Shown here: positions 8,469 through 17,938 of the stretch, one piece after another
How positions within the stretch are numbered: position 1 is the first letter of the stretch
How the letters are laid out: each line of letters opens with the position of its first letter
Assembly (NCBI RefSeq): GCF_002261475.1
Contig: NZ_NEVN01000013.1
Location: forward strand, 1 to 64,000
DNA from: Bordetella genomosp. 5
GTDB taxonomy: Bacteria > Pseudomonadota > Gammaproteobacteria > Burkholderiales > Burkholderiaceae_B
DNA: 64,000 nt
Reading direction: 5' to 3'
Position numbers and translations under genes: made by a program
The notes under the pieces: model-generated
Told to the model about the DNA's origin: nothing
Databases searched by the model: none
The model's input: the letters and a program-made list of their open reading frames with translations, nothing else

Positions 8469-9350
8469 ATGAGTGCACTCATCATCCAGGGGCTGGTCAA
8501 CGGCCTCATCCTGGGCGCCATCTACGGCCTGATCGGCGTGGGCCTGAACGTGGTGTTCGGCGTGCTGCGCGTCGTGAACTTCGCCCACGGCGAGTTTCTC
8601 GTGCTGGGCGCCTACTTCGCCTACCTGATGCTCGAGTACTTCGGCATCAATCCGCTGCTCGCCCTGCCGCTGGCGTTTCTGGTGTTCTTCGGCGTCGGCT
8701 ACGTGCTGTACTTCCTGCTGATCCCGCGCCTCTCGCGCGCCGAAGACCCGGAGATCAGCTCGCTGCTGCTCATGTTCGGCGTGTCCATCATGCTGGGCGC
8801 GCTGATGCTGCTGATGTTCGAGGCCGACGCCCGCTCGCTGCCCTACAGCCTCGAGCCCGTGTTCCTCAAGTTCGGCCCGGTGCTGATTCCCACCGTGCGT
8901 CTCGTGGCGCTCGCGATCGCGCTGGCCGTGATCGGCGCGCTGGCCTGGTTCCTCTATCGCACGCAGGTCGGCAAGGCGCTGCGCGCCATCATCATGAACC
9001 GCGACGCGATCCGCATCGTCGGCATCAACGCCGAGCGGCTGTCGGCGGTGGCGTTCGGCCTGGGCATCGGCCTCGCGGCCGTCACCGGTGTACTGGTGGC
9101 GCTGGTCTTCCCGTCCTTTTCGCCCTTCATGGGCAACGACTACACGCTGATCGGCTTCATCGTCATCGTGCTCGGCGGACTCGGCCACCCCGTCGGGGCC
9201 CTCGTGGGCGCGCTGCTGTTCGGCGTGACCGAGCAGGTCTCGGTGGTGTTCTTCAACCCCTCGATCGCGACGATGCTGGGCTTTGCGCTGATGGTGGCCA
9301 TGATCTTCGTGCGCCCCTCCGGCCTGTTCGGCCAGCGCGCGCTGCGCTGA
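8469..9350 (+). CDS. livH: LivH-type ABC permease
   Basis: 293 aa, about 8 membrane segments. Typical LivH features: GLVNGLILGAIYGLIGVGLN at the N-terminus, VNFAHGEFLVLGAY, and the coupling stretch GKALRAIIMNRDAIRIVGIN at about residues 167-186. It starts 10 nt after livM. It pairs with LivM to form the channel. Confidence 0.92.
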   Translation: MSALIIQGLVNGLILGAIYGLIGVGLNVVFGVLRVVNFAHGEFLVLGAYFAYLMLEYFGINPLLALPLAFLVFFGVGYVLYFLLIPRLSRAEDPEISSLLLMFGVSIMLGALMLLMFEADARSLPYSLEPVFLKFGPVLIPTVRLVALAIALAVIGALAWFLYRTQVGKALRAIIMNRDAIRIVGINAERLSAVAFGLGIGLAAVTGVLVALVFPSFSPFMGNDYTLIGFIVIVLGGLGHPVGALVGALLFGVTEQVSVVFFNPSIATMLGFALMVAMIFVRPSGLFGQRALR

Positions 9351-9362
9351 AGGAGCGGACCC

Positions 9363-10070
9363 ATGTTGAAGATCGACAATCTGAAGAAGCGCTTCGGCGG
9401 CCTGGTCGCTCTGCAGGGCGTGAGCCTGCATGTTCCGCGCGCCGCCATCCTGGGCGTGATCGGCATGAACGGCTCCGGCAAGACCACGCTGCTCAATTGC
9501 ATCAATGGCCTGTATCTGCCCGATGAAGGCAGCATCCTGCTCGATGGCAAACCCATAGCCGGCAAGGCCACGCACGAAGTCGCACGGCTTGGCGTGGGCC
9601 GCACCTTCCAGGTGCCGCGCGTCTTTCCGCACCTGAGCCTGCTCGACAATCTCGACGTGGCCCAGCAACAGACCGGACGCGACGCCGACGAACGCTACGC
9701 CCAATCGGAGTATTGGCTGAATAAGGTGGAGCTGCACCGCCTGCGCCACAACCACGCCGAAGAGCTGTCGGGCGGCCAGCAGAAGCTGCTGGAGCTCGCC
9801 CGCATCATGGTGGCGCGGCCCAAGGTCGTGCTGCTCGACGAGCCCTTCGCCGGCGTGAACCCCACGCTCGCGCAGCTGCTGATCCGCATCATCGCGGAGG
9901 TGCCCCGCGAACACGATTGCTCGGTCGTGCTGGTTTCGCACGACCTCACTTCCATCTATCAGCTGTCGCACCACATCATCGTGATGAACGAAGGCGCGAT
10001 CCTGTGCGAGGGCGACGCCGACCGCGTCAAGAGCGACCCGCGCGTGGTCGAAGCCTATCTCGGAGCCTGA
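9363..10070 (+). CDS. livG: LivG-type ABC ATPase
   Basis: 235 aa. Walker A GMNGSGKT at residues 34-41, ABC signature LSGGQQ near 139-144 and Walker B KVVLLDEPFAG near 157-167. LivG-type ATPases usually carry the longer PRVFPHLSLLDN insert, seen here. It starts 12 nt after livH with a GGAG ribosome site. Confidence 0.92.
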   Translation: MLKIDNLKKRFGGLVALQGVSLHVPRAAILGVIGMNGSGKTTLLNCINGLYLPDEGSILLDGKPIAGKATHEVARLGVGRTFQVPRVFPHLSLLDNLDVAQQQTGRDADERYAQSEYWLNKVELHRLRHNHAEELSGGQQKLLELARIMVARPKVVLLDEPFAGVNPTLAQLLIRIIAEVPREHDCSVVLVSHDLTSIYQLSHHIIVMNEGAILCEGDADRVKSDPRVVEAYLGA

Positions 10071-10072
10071 GC

Positions 10073-10813
10073 ATGGCCGAATCCGTTTTCTCGCTGGACA
10101 ACGTGACCGTGGCCTATCACGGCGACATCACCATCCTCAACGGCGTGAACGTGCATGCGCGCGCGGGCCAGGTCACGGGCATCATCGGGCCCAACGGCGC
10201 GGGCAAGTCCACCGTGCTCAAGACGCTGTTCGGCTTTCTGCCGCTGCGCGGCGGCAAGATCACGCTGCGCGGGCAGGACATCTCGCGTCAGCCCTCGCAT
10301 CAGCGCGCCGGCAGCGGCGTGGCGTTCGTGCCGCAGCACCGCAGCCTGTTCGGCGAGCTGTCCGTCGAAGACAACCTGCTGCTGGGTTGCTGGCCGTTTC
10401 GTCGCGACAAGGCCCGCGTACGCCGCCGCATCGACAGCATCTACCAGCGCTTTCCCATTCTCGCCGCCAAGCGCAACGACCCCGTCTCGAGCATGAGCGG
10501 CGGGCAGCAGCGCTTCGTCGAGTTCGGCCGCGCGCTGCTCATCGAGCCCTCGGTTATCCTGCTGGACGAGCCCACCGCCATGCTGGCGCCCAAGATCTCC
10601 AAGGAGATCTACGCCGTCATCCGCGGCTTTGCCGACGAGGGCATGACGGTCGTGCTGGTCGACCAGAACGTGCGCCGCTGCGCCGAAGTGTCCGACTACA
10701 TGTACATCCTCGAGCTCGGCCGCAACAAGGCCGAGGGTGAACGGGCCGCGTTCGACCAGGAAGGCGGACTGCACGACATGGTCGCGTCCTGGATGGACTA
10801 CAAGATCGATTGA
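10073..10813 (+). CDS. livF: LivF-type ABC ATPase
   Basis: 246 aa. Walker A GPNGAGKST at residues 39-47, signature MSGGQQRFVEFGR and Walker B VILLDEPTAML follow in order. The start at 10073 lies 2 nt after the livG stop; codons further upstream in this frame overlap livG and are not needed. It is the last gene of the liv operon. Confidence 0.92.
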   Translation: MAESVFSLDNVTVAYHGDITILNGVNVHARAGQVTGIIGPNGAGKSTVLKTLFGFLPLRGGKITLRGQDISRQPSHQRAGSGVAFVPQHRSLFGELSVEDNLLLGCWPFRRDKARVRRRIDSIYQRFPILAAKRNDPVSSMSGGQQRFVEFGRALLIEPSVILLDEPTAMLAPKISKEIYAVIRGFADEGMTVVLVDQNVRRCAEVSDYMYILELGRNKAEGERAAFDQEGGLHDMVASWMDYKID

Positions 10814-11222
10814 GGCCCGGCCGGGGCCGCCGCGCCCCTCGCCGTTCCGCCGTCAGTCGTGCCGCGGCGGTCACCGTGCCGGCGCAAGTGCGCACCACCC
10901 TCGGCGCGCCCTTCGCCATGCCTGCGCGGGCGCGCCCGCCCTCCGCGCGCCGTTCTCTGATGGCTGATTCTCATTCTCAAAAATGGCCGCGCGCGACGCG
11001 ATCCCGCGCTCGCGGCGCAGGGCCCCCACACCGCCGAAACCCGCGCCAGGCAAGGCTCTGCGGCTCAGAACCATAGCCACCAACCTTATTACCAAAATGA
11101 CTTAGACGGGGTCCGCGCCCTGCTGCTACGGTTATGTACATCCATCCGTCATGGCGCCCTGCCGGCGCCGCCGCATCCGCGCGCCACGGCGCGCCGCACC
11201 GACACCTGTTAGGGCATTGACC
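10814..11222. other. Intergenic region upstream of cysI
   Basis: 409 nt without a supportable gene. It must contain the end of the liv transcript and the cysI promoter. The segment 11080-11105 is locally AT-rich and may be the promoter or regulator-binding area, but no clear -35/-10 pair or terminator could be assigned. Confidence 0.5.
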
Positions 11223-12965
11223 ATGTATGTGTATGACCCCGTCGACCAGCAACTGGTCGAGGAGCGCGTGGCCCAGTTCGCCGGCCAGACGCGCCGCTTT
11301 CTCGACGGCCAGCTGACCGAAGACGACTTCCGCGTTCTGCGCCTGCAGAATGGCCTGTACATCCAGCGCCATGCGCCGATGCTGCGCGTCGCGATCCCGT
11401 ACGGCATGCTCAACGCGCGCCAGCTGCGCAAGCTCGGCCATATCGCGCGCACCTACGATCGTGGCTACGGCCACTTCTCGACGCGCCAGAACATCCAGTT
11501 CAACTGGCCGCGTCTCGAAGACGTGCCGACCATCCTCGGCGAGCTGGCCGAAGTGCAGATGCACGCCATCCAGACCAGCGGCAATTGCATCCGCAACACC
11601 ACCACCGACCACTTCGCGGGCATCGCCCCCGATGAGTTCGTCAATCCGCTGGTGTGGTGCGAGATCATCCGCCAGTGGTCCACGCTGCATCCCGAATTCG
11701 CCTTCCTGCCGCGCAAGTTCAAGATCGCCGTGTCCGGCGCCGTGCAGGACCGCGCCGCGGTCGGCGTGCACGACATCGGCCTGCAGGCGGTCGAACAGGA
11801 CGGCGAGATCGGCTTTCGCGTGTGGATCGGCGGCGGCCTCGGCCGCACGCCGATCGTGGGCCACCTGATCAAGCCTTTTGTGCCCTGGCAGCATCTGCTG
11901 ACCTATCTGCAGGCCGCGCTGCGCGTCTATAACCTGCATGGCCGCCGCGACAACAAGTACAAGGCGCGCATCAAGATCCTGGTCAAGGACCTCACGCCCG
12001 ATGTCTACGGCCAACAGGTCGAAGAAGAATGGCAGCACATCAAGGGTGGTCCCGACACGATCACGCAGGCGCAGCTCGACACGATTGCCAGCCGCTTCGT
12101 GTGGCCGCAATACCGCGCCGAAGCCGCGCAAGCCGCTGATCCCAGCCCGGCCCTGGCCGAGGCGGATCCCACGTATCGCCGCTGGTTGCGCACCAATGTG
12201 CACAGCCACAAGATCGACGGCTACGCCGCCGTGACCCTGTCGCTCAAGCCCACCGGCGTGCCGCCGGGCGACATCACCGCCGACCAGATGGACGCCGTGG
12301 CGGATCTGGCCGAACGCTATGGCTTCGGCGAGCTGCGCGTGTCGCACGAGCAGAACCTGATCCTGGCCGACGTCGAACGCGCCCGCCTGCCCGAGCTGTG
12401 GGCGGAGCTCAAGGCGCTCAACCTCGCCACGCCGAACGTCGGCCTGCTGACCAACATCATCGCCTGTCCGGGCGGCGACTTCTGCGCGCTCGCCAACGCG
12501 GTGTCGATCCCGGTGGCCGAGTCGATCCAGCAGCGCTTCGACAATCTCGATTATCTGTTCGAGATCGGCGAGCTCGATCTCAACATCTCCGGCTGCATCA
12601 ACGCCTGCGGCCACCACCACGTGGGCCACATCGGCATCCTCGGCGTGGATAAGGCGGGCGAAGAGTGGTATCAGGTCACGATCGGCGGCCGCCAGAATGG
12701 CGCGGCCAAGCCCCTGCCCGACCTGGAGTCGCGCCGTGGCGGTGGCGCCGCGATCGGCCGCATCATCGGCCCCTCGTTTGCCCGCGGACAAATGCCCGAC
12801 GTGGTGGATCGCCTGATCCGCACCTATCTCGAGCTGCGTGACAGCGACGCCGAACGCTTCATCGATGTGGTTGACCGCGTCGGTATCGATCCCTTCAAAC
12901 GCGATGTCTATGCCGATCCGGTCATCGCCAAGCCCGCCGCCGACCGCGAGGCCGCCCATGTCTGA
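11223..12965 (+). CDS. cysI: Sulfite reductase hemoprotein (nitrite/sulfite reductase family)
   Basis: 580 aa cytoplasmic enzyme carrying siroheme and a 4Fe-4S cluster; it reduces sulfite to sulfide in sulfate assimilation. The cluster cysteines are present in the family spacing: Cys415 and Cys421 (ACPGGDFC), Cys458 and Cys462 (GCINAC). Two ferredoxin-like halves are visible. The ATG at 11223 is preferred over 24 upstream in-frame Arg/Pro-rich codons. A nitrite substrate is possible by homology, but the DUF934 partner is typical of the sulfur pathway in Burkholderiales. Confidence 0.92.
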   Translation: MYVYDPVDQQLVEERVAQFAGQTRRFLDGQLTEDDFRVLRLQNGLYIQRHAPMLRVAIPYGMLNARQLRKLGHIARTYDRGYGHFSTRQNIQFNWPRLEDVPTILGELAEVQMHAIQTSGNCIRNTTTDHFAGIAPDEFVNPLVWCEIIRQWSTLHPEFAFLPRKFKIAVSGAVQDRAAVGVHDIGLQAVEQDGEIGFRVWIGGGLGRTPIVGHLIKPFVPWQHLLTYLQAALRVYNLHGRRDNKYKARIKILVKDLTPDVYGQQVEEEWQHIKGGPDTITQAQLDTIASRFVWPQYRAEAAQAADPSPALAEADPTYRRWLRTNVHSHKIDGYAAVTLSLKPTGVPPGDITADQMDAVADLAERYGFGELRVSHEQNLILADVERARLPELWAELKALNLATPNVGLLTNIIACPGGDFCALANAVSIPVAESIQQRFDNLDYLFEIGELDLNISGCINACGHHHVGHIGILGVDKAGEEWYQVTIGGRQNGAAKPLPDLESRRGGGAAIGRIIGPSFARGQMPDVVDRLIRTYLELRDSDAERFIDVVDRVGIDPFKRDVYADPVIAKPAADREAAHV

Positions 12966-13482
12966 GCACACTTCCGCCGAAGCCCGTCTGATCCGGGCCG
13001 GTCACCTGCAGGCCGATACCACCCGCGTGTTCAGCGTGCCCGAAGACGCCCCCGACAGCCTGCCCGCCGACGAGCCCGGCTGGCAGGTACCGCTGGCCCT
13101 CTGGACCGCGCAGCGCGCGGCGCTGAGCGCACGCCGGCATCCGGTGGCGGTTCTGCTGCCGCCCGACACCGAGCTCTCGCAGCTGGCCGATGAAAACGGC
13201 AACATCGACGCCGCGCACATCGCCTACATCGCCATCGATTTTCCGGCCTACACCGACGGCCGCGGTTACTCGATCGCGCAACTGCTGCGCCGCCAGTATC
13301 ACTGGCAGGGCGAGTTGCGCGCGGTGGGCGACGTGATGATCGATACGGTGTTCTACCAGGCCCGCGTGGGCTTCGACAGCTTTCTGGTCAAGCCCGGCCA
13401 CGACCCGCAGGCCGCGCTCGAGGCCCTGCGCACGTTCAGCGTGCGCTATCAGCAGACCTACCCGGTGCCGCAGGCGGCCTGA
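12958..13482 (+). CDS. DUF934 protein of the sulfite-reduction locus
   Basis: 174 aa. It overlaps the 3' end of cysI by 8 nt (ATG at 12958, cysI stop at 12963), so it is translationally coupled. DUF934 proteins are regularly found beside cysI/cysH in proteobacteria, and a role in delivering electrons or assembling the reductase has been supposed but is not established. The conserved core AYIAIDFPAYTDGRGYSIAQ and the LLRRQYHWQGELRAVGDV segment identify the family. Confidence 0.9.
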   Translation: MSEHTSAEARLIRAGHLQADTTRVFSVPEDAPDSLPADEPGWQVPLALWTAQRAALSARRHPVAVLLPPDTELSQLADENGNIDAAHIAYIAIDFPAYTDGRGYSIAQLLRRQYHWQGELRAVGDVMIDTVFYQARVGFDSFLVKPGHDPQAALEALRTFSVRYQQTYPVPQAA

Positions 13483-13499
13483 ACGCCATCCACCAAACC

Positions 13500-13527
13500 A
13501 AAAGGCCACGCGAATGCGTGGCCTTTT
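13500..13527 (+). terminator. Strong intrinsic terminator after cysI-DUF934
   Basis: Hairpin AAAAGGCCACGC-GAAT-GCGTGGCCTTTT, 12-bp stem with a tetraloop and terminal T residues, 17 nt after the DUF934 stop. The symmetrical A/T flanks could also stop leftward transcripts. Confidence 0.9.
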
Positions 13528-13577
13528 GCTTGTGCAGGCGTGAATGCAGATGTGCAGCGCGCCGGCCAGCCACGCGC

Positions 13578-14144
13578 CTACATGCCTTCCCAGTGCGGCC
13601 CGGGCACTTCGATCTCGAAGAGCTCGAGCACGCGCGCCACGGTGTGGTCGATCATCTGCTCGATCGAGGTGGGGCGATGGTAGAACGCCGGCAACGGCGG
13701 AAACACGATGCCGCCCATTTCGGTGACGGCGGTCATGTTGCGCAGGTGCGCCAGATTGAACGGCGTTTCGCGCACCATCATCACGAGGCGGCGGCGCTCC
13801 TTGAGGGTGACGTCGGCCGCGCGGGTGATGAGGTTGTCGGACAGACCATGCGCGACCGCGGCGAGCGTGCGCATGGAACACGGCACGATCACCATGCCCG
13901 CGGTCTGGAAGGCCCCGCTCGCCAGCGTGGCGCCCACGTCGCGGATGCTGTGGACGTGGTCGGCGAGCGCCTGCACCTCGTGGCGCCCGATGTCGAGCTC
14001 GTGCTTGATGTTGAGCACACCCGACGACGAGATCACGAGATGCGATTCGACGTCGTCCACGCCGCGCAGGGCCTGCAGCATGCGCACGGCATACAGGGCG
14101 CCCGTGGCGCCCGTGATGCCGATGACGAGCCTGCGCTTTGCCAT
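13578..14144 (-). CDS. ubiX: UbiX flavin prenyltransferase
   Basis: 188 aa. It makes prenylated FMN, the cofactor of UbiD-type decarboxylases in ubiquinone synthesis. The N-terminal GITGATGALYAVRML flavin-binding stretch and the VIVPCSMRTLAAVAHGLSDNLITRAADVTLKERR core are diagnostic. The start overlaps the grxD stop by 1 nt (TGATG), so the two are coupled. Longer in-frame upstream codons lie inside grxD. Confidence 0.95.
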   Translation of the reverse strand: MAKRRLVIGITGATGALYAVRMLQALRGVDDVESHLVISSSGVLNIKHELDIGRHEVQALADHVHSIRDVGATLASGAFQTAGMVIVPCSMRTLAAVAHGLSDNLITRAADVTLKERRRLVMMVRETPFNLAHLRNMTAVTEMGGIVFPPLPAFYHRPTSIEQMIDHTVARVLELFEIEVPGPHWEGM

Positions 14145-14470
14145 CAAACGGTGGCGCCGGCTTCGTCGAGCAGCTTCTTGAGCTCGCCGCTTTCGTTCAT
14201 CTCGCCCATGATGTCGGAGCCGCCGATGAACTCGCCCTGCACGTAGAGCTGCGGAATGGTGGGCCAGCTGGAGAAGGTCTTGATGCCCTGACGCACTTCG
14301 TCGTCTTCGAGCACGTTGACGGTCACCAGCTTCTTCACGCCACAGCCTTTCAGCATCTGGATCGCACGGCCGGAAAAGCCGCACTGCGGGAATTGGGCCG
14401 TGCCCTTCATGAACAGCACCACGGGGTGCTGGGTAACCGTTTCACGGATGAATTCTTGGACGTCGCTCAT
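14144..14470 (-). CDS. grxD: Monothiol glutaredoxin Grx4/GrxD
   Basis: 108 aa. The CGFS active site is at residues 30-33, with KGTAQFPQ before it and the WPTIPQLYVQGEFIGGSDI glutathione-binding stretch after it. Family members bind and pass on 2Fe-2S clusters. It lies about 50 nt downstream of prmC and overlaps ubiX. Confidence 0.95.
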   Translation of the reverse strand: MSDVQEFIRETVTQHPVVLFMKGTAQFPQCGFSGRAIQMLKGCGVKKLVTVNVLEDDEVRQGIKTFSSWPTIPQLYVQGEFIGGSDIMGEMNESGELKKLLDEAGATV

Positions 14471-14518
14471 GGTAGGTCTCGCAAAATAGGAAGCGGTTGT
14501 TCAGACTGCATGGGTCAA

Positions 14519-15331
14519 TTATAGGTAGCCGCCGGAAATCCGCTCGATTCCCCCCAGATCCCGCCGACTTTCGACCTGGCGCAGGCCCGCCTGGACCAGC
14601 AGCGCGCGCACCGCCACGGCCTGGTCCCAGCCGTGCTCGAGCCAGATCGCGCCGCCAGGCGCCAGCCGCGCCACGGCCCCGTGCGCAAGCTCGGCCAGGG
14701 CCGACAGGCCGTCCTGATGGTCGGTGAGCGCGCCCGGCGGTTCGAAGCGCAGGTCACCCTGCGTCAGATGCGCGTCGTCGCGATGGATATAGGGCGGATT
14801 CGACAGGATCAGATCGAAGACGGCATCGGCCGGCAGGGCCTGATACCAGCTGCCCTGATGAAAGGTGACGCGCGCGTCCAGCCGCGCCGCATTGGCCCCG
14901 GCCACGGCCAGCGCATCGGCGCTCAGGTCGGTCGCACGGACGTCGGCCTCGGGCGCGCCCAGGGCCACGGACACCGCGATGGCGCCGCTGCCCGTGCCCA
15001 GGTCGACCACGCGCGCGCGTGGATGTTCGCGCAGAAACGCCAGGGCGGTCTCGACCAGCAGCTCGGTATCGGGGCGCGGGATCAGCACGGCCGGCGAGAC
15101 GGCGAACACATGCCCCATGAACTCGCGTTCGCCCAGCACATAAGCCATGGGCTCGCCGGCGATGCGCCGCGCCGCCAAGGCCTCGTAGGCCTCCTGCTGC
15201 ACGGCCGTGAGCGCGTCGGTGTCGTGCGCGATCATCCAGGCGCGCGTGCGGCCCAGCGCGCGCTCGGCCAGCATGCGCGCCTCCAGACGCGGCAGACGCG
15301 GGTCGGCGAGCAGGTCCTTGATCTGCGCCAT
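14519..15331 (-). CDS. prmC: PrmC (HemK) release factor glutamine methyltransferase
   Basis: 270 aa SAM-dependent enzyme that N5-methylates the Gln of the GGQ motif in RF1/RF2. The SAM-binding motif DLGTGSGAIA is at residues 110-119 and the NPPY catalytic motif at 178-181. It follows prfA by 5 nt on the same strand, so it is made together with its substrate RF1. Confidence 0.95.
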   Translation of the reverse strand: MAQIKDLLADPRLPRLEARMLAERALGRTRAWMIAHDTDALTAVQQEAYEALAARRIAGEPMAYVLGEREFMGHVFAVSPAVLIPRPDTELLVETALAFLREHPRARVVDLGTGSGAIAVSVALGAPEADVRATDLSADALAVAGANAARLDARVTFHQGSWYQALPADAVFDLILSNPPYIHRDDAHLTQGDLRFEPPGALTDHQDGLSALAELAHGAVARLAPGGAIWLEHGWDQAVAVRALLVQAGLRQVESRRDLGGIERISGGYL

Positions 15332-15336
15332 GGCGA

Positions 15337-16419
15337 TCAGATGTCGTCGCCCAGCGCGGCCAGCAGCTCGGCCTGACGCTCGGCCAGCAACGCGCCCGTG
15401 AGCTCGTCGAGGTCGCCTTCCATGATGTGGCCCAGCTTGTAGAGCGTGAGGTTGATGCGGTGGTCGGTAACGCGGCCCTGCGGATAGTTGTACGTGCGGA
15501 TGCGCTCGGAGCGGTCGCCGGAGCCGATGAGGCTTTTGCGCTCGGCCGCTTCCTTGCTCTGGCGCTCGCGCATTTCCTTGTCTTTGAGGCGGGCGGCCAG
15601 CACCTGCATCGCCTTGTCTTTATTGCGATGCTGCGAACGGTCGTCCTGGCACTCGACCACCAGGCCCGTGGGCAGGTGCGTGATGCGTACGGCGGAGTCG
15701 GTTTTGTTGATGTGCTGGCCGCCCGCGCCGCTCGCGCGGAACGTATCGATGCGCAGGTCGGACGGATTGATGACGATGTCGCTCATCTCGTCGGCCTCGG
15801 GCATCACGGCCACGGTGCAGGCCGAGGTGTGAATGCGGCCCTGAGCCTCGGTGGCGGGCACGCGCTGGACGCGGTGCGCCCCGGATTCAAACTTGAGCCG
15901 GCCGTAGGCGCCGTCGCCGTCGATGCGCGCGATCACTTCTTTGTAGCCGCCCAGCTCCGATGCGCTCTCGGACATGATCTCGACGCGCCAGCCGCGCTGC
16001 TCGGCGTAGCGCGAGTACATGCGCAGCAGGTCGCCGGAGAACAGCGCGCTCTCGTCGCCGCCGGTGCCCGCGCGGATTTCGAGGAACAGGCTGCGGCTGT
16101 CGTCGGGATCGCGCGGCAGCAGCAGCACCTGCAGATCCGCTTCGAGCGTTTCGATGCGCGCGCGGCCGGCCTTGATCTCGTCTTCCGCCATCGACTTCAT
16201 GTCGGGATCGGAGAGCATCTCCTGCGCGGTGGCCAGATCGCCCTCGGTCGCCTGGAACGTCTTGAAGGCTTCGACGACGGGCTCGAGTTCGGCGCGTTCA
16301 CGCGAGAGTTTGCGAAAACGATCCATGTCGGACGCGCTTTCGGGATCCGCCAGCAAGGCATCGACTTCAATCAGACGGTGAGCCAGCTGCTCCAACCGGC
16401 TGCGCATGGACGATTTCAT
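15337..16419 (-). CDS. prfA: Peptide chain release factor 1
   Basis: 360 aa, exactly the usual RF1 length when started at 16419 ([11 protein letters not shown]). The codon-recognition tripeptide PAT is at residues 188-190, typical of RF1 and not RF2, and GGQ is at 233-235. Nineteen upstream in-frame codons run through the hairpin at 16452-16472 and are rejected. It forms a unit with prmC, 5 nt downstream. Confidence 0.96.
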   Translation of the reverse strand: MKSSMRSRLEQLAHRLIEVDALLADPESASDMDRFRKLSRERAELEPVVEAFKTFQATEGDLATAQEMLSDPDMKSMAEDEIKAGRARIETLEADLQVLLLPRDPDDSRSLFLEIRAGTGGDESALFSGDLLRMYSRYAEQRGWRVEIMSESASELGGYKEVIARIDGDGAYGRLKFESGAHRVQRVPATEAQGRIHTSACTVAVMPEADEMSDIVINPSDLRIDTFRASGAGGQHINKTDSAVRITHLPTGLVVECQDDRSQHRNKDKAMQVLAARLKDKEMRERQSKEAAERKSLIGSGDRSERIRTYNYPQGRVTDHRINLTLYKLGHIMEGDLDELTGALLAERQAELLAALGDDI

Positions 16420-16435
16420 GGGATCAACTCGAAGA

Positions 16436-16472
16436 AAATAAAAAACGGGCGCGCGTGCGACCAGCGCACGCG
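16436..16472 (-). terminator. Hairpin with T-run between hemA and prfA
   Basis: On the minus strand the 8-bp stem CGCGTGCG/CGCACGCG (16452-16472, 5-nt loop) is followed, after GCGCCCG, by a run of six T. It lies between the hemA stop (16501) and the prfA start (16419), so it could terminate or attenuate hemA readthrough into prfA-prmC. Confidence 0.6.
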
Positions 16473-16500
16473 GCATCAGACGGGGCGTGTACGGGCGCCG

Positions 16501-17775
16501 CTAACGGCGGGAGTCGCGGCCGGGGAACAGGCGCGGCACCCAGGCCAGCAGTTCCTTGCGCTCTTCGCCCTGACTGCGGTTGAGCGCGGCGAGCGGGCCA
16601 TGCAGATACTTCTGCGTGAGGCCATGCGCCAACTGCTCGAGCACCGCTTCGGGCGACTCGCCGCGCGCCAGCATGCGGCGGGCGCGCTCGAGTTCGGCGG
16701 CGCGGACGTCTTCGGCGGCCTGATGCAGGTCGCGGATCACGGGCACCACTTCACGCGACTGCATCCAGTGCATGAAGTTTTGAACGCGCGTCTCGATGAT
16801 GGCCTCGGCCTGCACCACCGCCGCGCGACGCGCGTCGGTGCCGCTCTGCACGAGACGGCCGAGATCATCGACCGAGTACAGATAGATGTCGTCGAGACGG
16901 CCGACTTCGGGCTCGATATCGCGCGGCACCGCCAGGTCGATCATGACCATCGGACGGTGACGGCGCAGACGCGTGGCGCGCTCGACCATGCCCAGACCCA
17001 ATATGGGCAGGGAGCTGGCCGTACAGGACACCACCACGTCGAATTCGGCCAGGCGATCCGTGAGATCGGCCAGCTTCATGGTGCTGGCCGAGAAACGGCC
17101 AGCGAGGGTCTCGGCGCGCTCGACAGTGCGATTCGCCACGACCATGGATTTGGGGTTTTGCGCCGCGAAGTGCGTGGCGCACAGCTCGATCATCTCGCCC
17201 GCGCCGATGAACAGCGTGCGCGCCTGACCGAGGTCACCGAAGACGCGCTCGGCCAGACGGACGGCGGCAGCGGCCATCGAGACCGAATGCGCGCCGATGG
17301 CGGTCTGGGAGCGGACCTCTTTGGCGACCGAGAAGGTGCGCTGGAACAGCTGATGCAGCAAGGTGCCGAGCGAGCCGAGCTCGTCGGCCGCGCGCACCGC
17401 GTCTTTCATCTGGCCCAGGATCTGCGGCTCGCCCAGCACCATCGAATCGAGGCCGCTGGCCACGCGGAACGCGTGGCGCACGGCGTCGTCCTGACGATGG
17501 CGATACAGGTGGGGCGACAGCGCGGAGGTCTCGAGGCTGTGATGCTCGGCCAGCCAGGCCGGCAGTTGCTCGGCGGCGACCGCGTCGGCGGCACAGTAGA
17601 TCTCGGTGCGATTACAGGTCGAGAGGATCGCGGCTTCGCGCACCGATCCGCCAAACGCCAGGCGCAAGCCGTCCAGCGCGGGCTTGAGCAAGTCCGCGGG
17701 CATGGAAACACGTTCGCGCACCGAGACCGGCGCGGAGGTGTGATTCAGACCGAAGGCAAGAACGGCGACTGACAT
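16501..17775 (-). CDS. hemA: Glutamyl-tRNA reductase
   Basis: 424 aa. It reduces Glu-tRNA to glutamate-1-semialdehyde, the first committed step of C5-pathway heme synthesis. The catalytic Cys54 lies in STCNRTEIY. The NADPH-binding fold starts near [10 protein letters not shown], and a C-terminal dimerisation helix region follows. It is upstream of prfA-prmC-grxD-ubiX, an order common in Bordetella and relatives. Confidence 0.96.
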   Translation of the reverse strand: MSVAVLAFGLNHTSAPVSVRERVSMPADLLKPALDGLRLAFGGSVREAAILSTCNRTEIYCAADAVAAEQLPAWLAEHHSLETSALSPHLYRHRQDDAVRHAFRVASGLDSMVLGEPQILGQMKDAVRAADELGSLGTLLHQLFQRTFSVAKEVRSQTAIGAHSVSMAAAAVRLAERVFGDLGQARTLFIGAGEMIELCATHFAAQNPKSMVVANRTVERAETLAGRFSASTMKLADLTDRLAEFDVVVSCTASSLPILGLGMVERATRLRRHRPMVMIDLAVPRDIEPEVGRLDDIYLYSVDDLGRLVQSGTDARRAAVVQAEAIIETRVQNFMHWMQSREVVPVIRDLHQAAEDVRAAELERARRMLARGESPEAVLEQLAHGLTQKYLHGPLAALNRSQGEERKELLAWVPRLFPGRDSRR

Positions 17776-17840
17776 GAGGGTTCGGACAAGTGCGACCCGT
17801 CCGGCGCAAAGCTGCTAAGTTGTAACAGCGACCGAAAAAG

Positions 17841-17884
17841 ATTATACCCCCCTGCCCCGGGTAGACCCGGATACCCTACCCGGG
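17841..17884 (-). promoter_or_regulatory. hemA promoter with overlapping inverted repeat
   Basis: A minus-strand -10 element TATAAT lies at 17841-17846, about 66 nt before the hemA start. No good -35 is present. Instead a perfect 9-bp inverted repeat, CCCGGGTAG-N11-CTACCCGGG (17856-17884), covers that position, which fits a regulator-binding site. Alternatively it is the terminator stem of the LysR gene ending at 17939. Confidence 0.5.
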
Positions 17885-17938
17885 CAGTCGGGAGTCTGTG
17901 GTAGAGGCGCCATAGCCGGCCCGGCGGCGCCGCGGGCG

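Noticed and set aside
15427-17772. 781-codon plus-strand open frame opposite prfA and hemA
   Set aside because: It is the complement of two well-supported genes; its Arg/His/Gly-rich product and lack of ribosome site are typical of antisense frames in GC-rich DNA.
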